15,126 nucleotides of DNA from positions 1 to 15,126 of the forward strand of contig JAJZRK010000063.1 of the NCBI GenBank assembly GCA_021802745.1, given 5' to 3'. The notes under the pieces are model-generated. The model was not told where the DNA came from and did no database searches. It worked only from the letters and a program-made list of their open reading frames with translations. The position numbers and the translations under genes were made by a program. This document shows, in pieces, positions 14,080-15,126 of this stretch; position 1 is the stretch's first letter; each line of letters opens with the position of its first letter. This stretch comes from a bacterium (GTDB lineage Bacteria > Gemmatimonadota > Gemmatimonadetes > Gemmatimonadales > Gemmatimonadaceae).

Positions 14080-15126
14080 GCACGCTCCAGCCGCTCGATG
14101 GCGGCATCGAGCGTGGCCTCGTGCTTGGCGAAGCAGAGGCGCACGATGCGCTGGCCCGCGGGCGGCGCGGCGTAGAACGGCGCCAGTGGAATGGACGCCA
14201 CGCCGTGCGTCGTGCACAGCCACCGGGCGAACGCGTCGTCGCCGAGGTCCGAAATGGCGGAGTAGTCCACGAGTTGAAAATAGCTCCCGCTGGCCGAAAG
14301 CGGGCGCAGGCGCGTGCGCGCGAGCTGCGCGCGGAACCGGTCGCGCTTGGCTTCGTAAAACGCCCCCAGCGCCGCGTGGTGCTCTGGGTGTTCACGCAGC
14401 ATGCCGGCGAAGGCCCACTGCGCGGGCGTGCTCGTGGCAAAGGTGTTGTACTGATGCACCTTCCTGAACTCGGCGCTGAGCGCCGGCGGCGCTACGCAGT
14501 ACCCCACCTTCCACCCGGTACAGTGGTACGTCTTGCCGAAGCTGGAGACCACGAAGGCGCGCGCCGCGAGCGCCGGCGACCGCAGCACGCTCTCGTGGCG
14601 AAGGCCGTCGAAAACGATGTGCTCGTACACCTCGTCGGAGATCACGAACAGGTCGTGCACGTCGGCGAGCGCCGCCAGCTGCGACACGTCGTCCGCCGAC
14701 CAGACGGATCCCGACGGGTTGTGCGGCGTGTTGACGATGATCAGCCGCGTGCGCGGCGTGACCGCCGCGCGCACGGCGTCCCAGTCCACCGAGAAGTCCG
14801 TCGGCCGCAGCGACACGCGCACGCAGCGGCCGCCGGCGAGCAGGATGCCCGGCTCGTAGCTGTCGTAGCTCGGGTCGAGCACGATGGCCTCGTCCCCGGG
14901 GTGAAGCATGGTGAGGATGGCGTTGAAGATCGCCTCGGTGGCGCCGCTCGTGACGGTGATCTCCGTCCCCGGCTCCACGCGCCGGCCGTACAGCTGCTCC
15001 GTCTTTTCGGCGATGGCCTCGCGCAGGGGGAGCAGCCCCGGCATCGGCGCGTACTGGTTCTTTCCGTCGCGCACCGCGCGCGCCAGCACCTCGGCCAGCG
15101 CCTCGGGGATGTCGAAATCGGGAAAG
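14076..15126 (-). CDS. PLP-dependent aminotransferase, YbdL/MtnE-like (N-terminus beyond window)
   Basis: Fold-type I class I/II aminotransferase that probably uses glutamine or methionine as amino donor and keto-methylthiobutyrate as acceptor. The frame is open to the right edge (349 aa visible), beginning FPDFDIPEALAEVL and NQYAPMPGL, the usual start region of this family, so about 30-45 residues are missing. Visible landmarks are TSGATEAIFNAI, the DPSYDSYEP substrate loop, VNTPHNPSGSVW, ISDEVYEHIVFDG with the cofactor-contacting Asp and Tyr, and SSFGKTYHCTGWKVGYC, whose Lys (codon 14532-14534) is the Schiff-base residue. The HCTGWK sequence is typical of YbdL/kynurenine-glutamine transaminase enzymes. 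It is upstream of, and overlaps by 4 nt, the omega-amidase, which matches the glutamine transaminase-omega-amidase pathway. Exact amino-acid preference remains inference. Confidence 0.93.
   Translation of the reverse strand, partial: FPDFDIPEALAEVLARAVRDGKNQYAPMPGLLPLREAIAEKTEQLYGRRVEPGTEITVTSGATEAIFNAILTMLHPGDEAIVLDPSYDSYEPGILLAGGRCVRVSLRPTDFSVDWDAVRAAVTPRTRLIIVNTPHNPSGSVWSADDVSQLAALADVHDLFVISDEVYEHIVFDGLRHESVLRSPALAARAFVVSSFGKTYHCTGWKVGYCVAPPALSAEFRKVHQYNTFATSTPAQWAFAGMLREHPEHHAALGAFYEAKRDRFRAQLARTRLRPLSASGSYFQLVDYSAISDLGDDAFARWLCTTHGVASIPLAPFYAAPPAGQRIVRLCFAKHEATLDAAIERLERA

Overview
This is a GC-rich, gene-dense window from a bacterium that secretes many proteins. It has long open frames on both strands, very short gaps, and many signal peptides, two membrane transporters and secreted metallopeptidases. 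The gene content (a TatT-type TRAP operon, M1 and M61 peptidases, a GH2 beta-galactosidase, small 'AQ'-ending secreted proteins) is reminiscent of Gemmatimonadota or a similar soil or sediment phylum. That placement is inference from gene style; no rRNA or other phylogenetic marker is present. I see no tRNA, rRNA, CRISPR array, transposase or prophage gene.

Layout. (1) 2-2389 (-): a secreted GH2 beta-galactosidase-type glycosidase whose C-terminus lies beyond the left edge. (2) 2390-2593: a divergent control region. (3) 2594-6375 (+): a three-gene operon, tatT (periplasmic lipoprotein), dctP/tatP (solute-binding protein) and a fused dctQM permease. This is the architecture of a TPR-protein-associated TRAP transporter (TPAT). 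(4) 6376-6517: immediately after the permease stop, a striking inverted repeat built from 11-nt units, able to form a 48-bp stem with a 35-nt loop. (5) 6675-7280 (+): an unknown secreted helical protein. It converges on a CDF-type cation transporter (7312-7974, -). (6) 8016-9356 (+): a decaying M61 aminopeptidase gene with an in-frame TAG and apparent internal deletions. (7) 9353-12443 (-): a secreted M1 metallopeptidase followed after 1 nt by an SGNH-like secreted protein; a 56-aa basic Pro/Lys-rich protein (12518-12688) lies upstream on the same strand. (8) 12863-13240 (+): a small secreted protein. (9) 13237-15126 (-): a YbdL/MtnE-like aminotransferase (5' end outside the window) translationally coupled to an omega-amidase.

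How the genes work together. The TRAP genes form one sodium- or proton-driven uptake system of unknown substrate; divergence from a glycosidase hints only weakly at a carbohydrate-related ligand. The aminotransferase/omega-amidase pair is a known metabolic unit: glutamine transamination yields alpha-ketoglutaramate, which the amidase hydrolyses, pulling keto-methylthiobutyrate to methionine. The M1, SGNH and M61 genes suggest extracytoplasmic peptide and ester turnover.

The best candidate for something undescribed is the 11-nt repeat hairpin at 6376-6517. The small basic protein, the two convergent pairs sharing a CTAA stop overlap, and the broken M61 gene also deserve attention.
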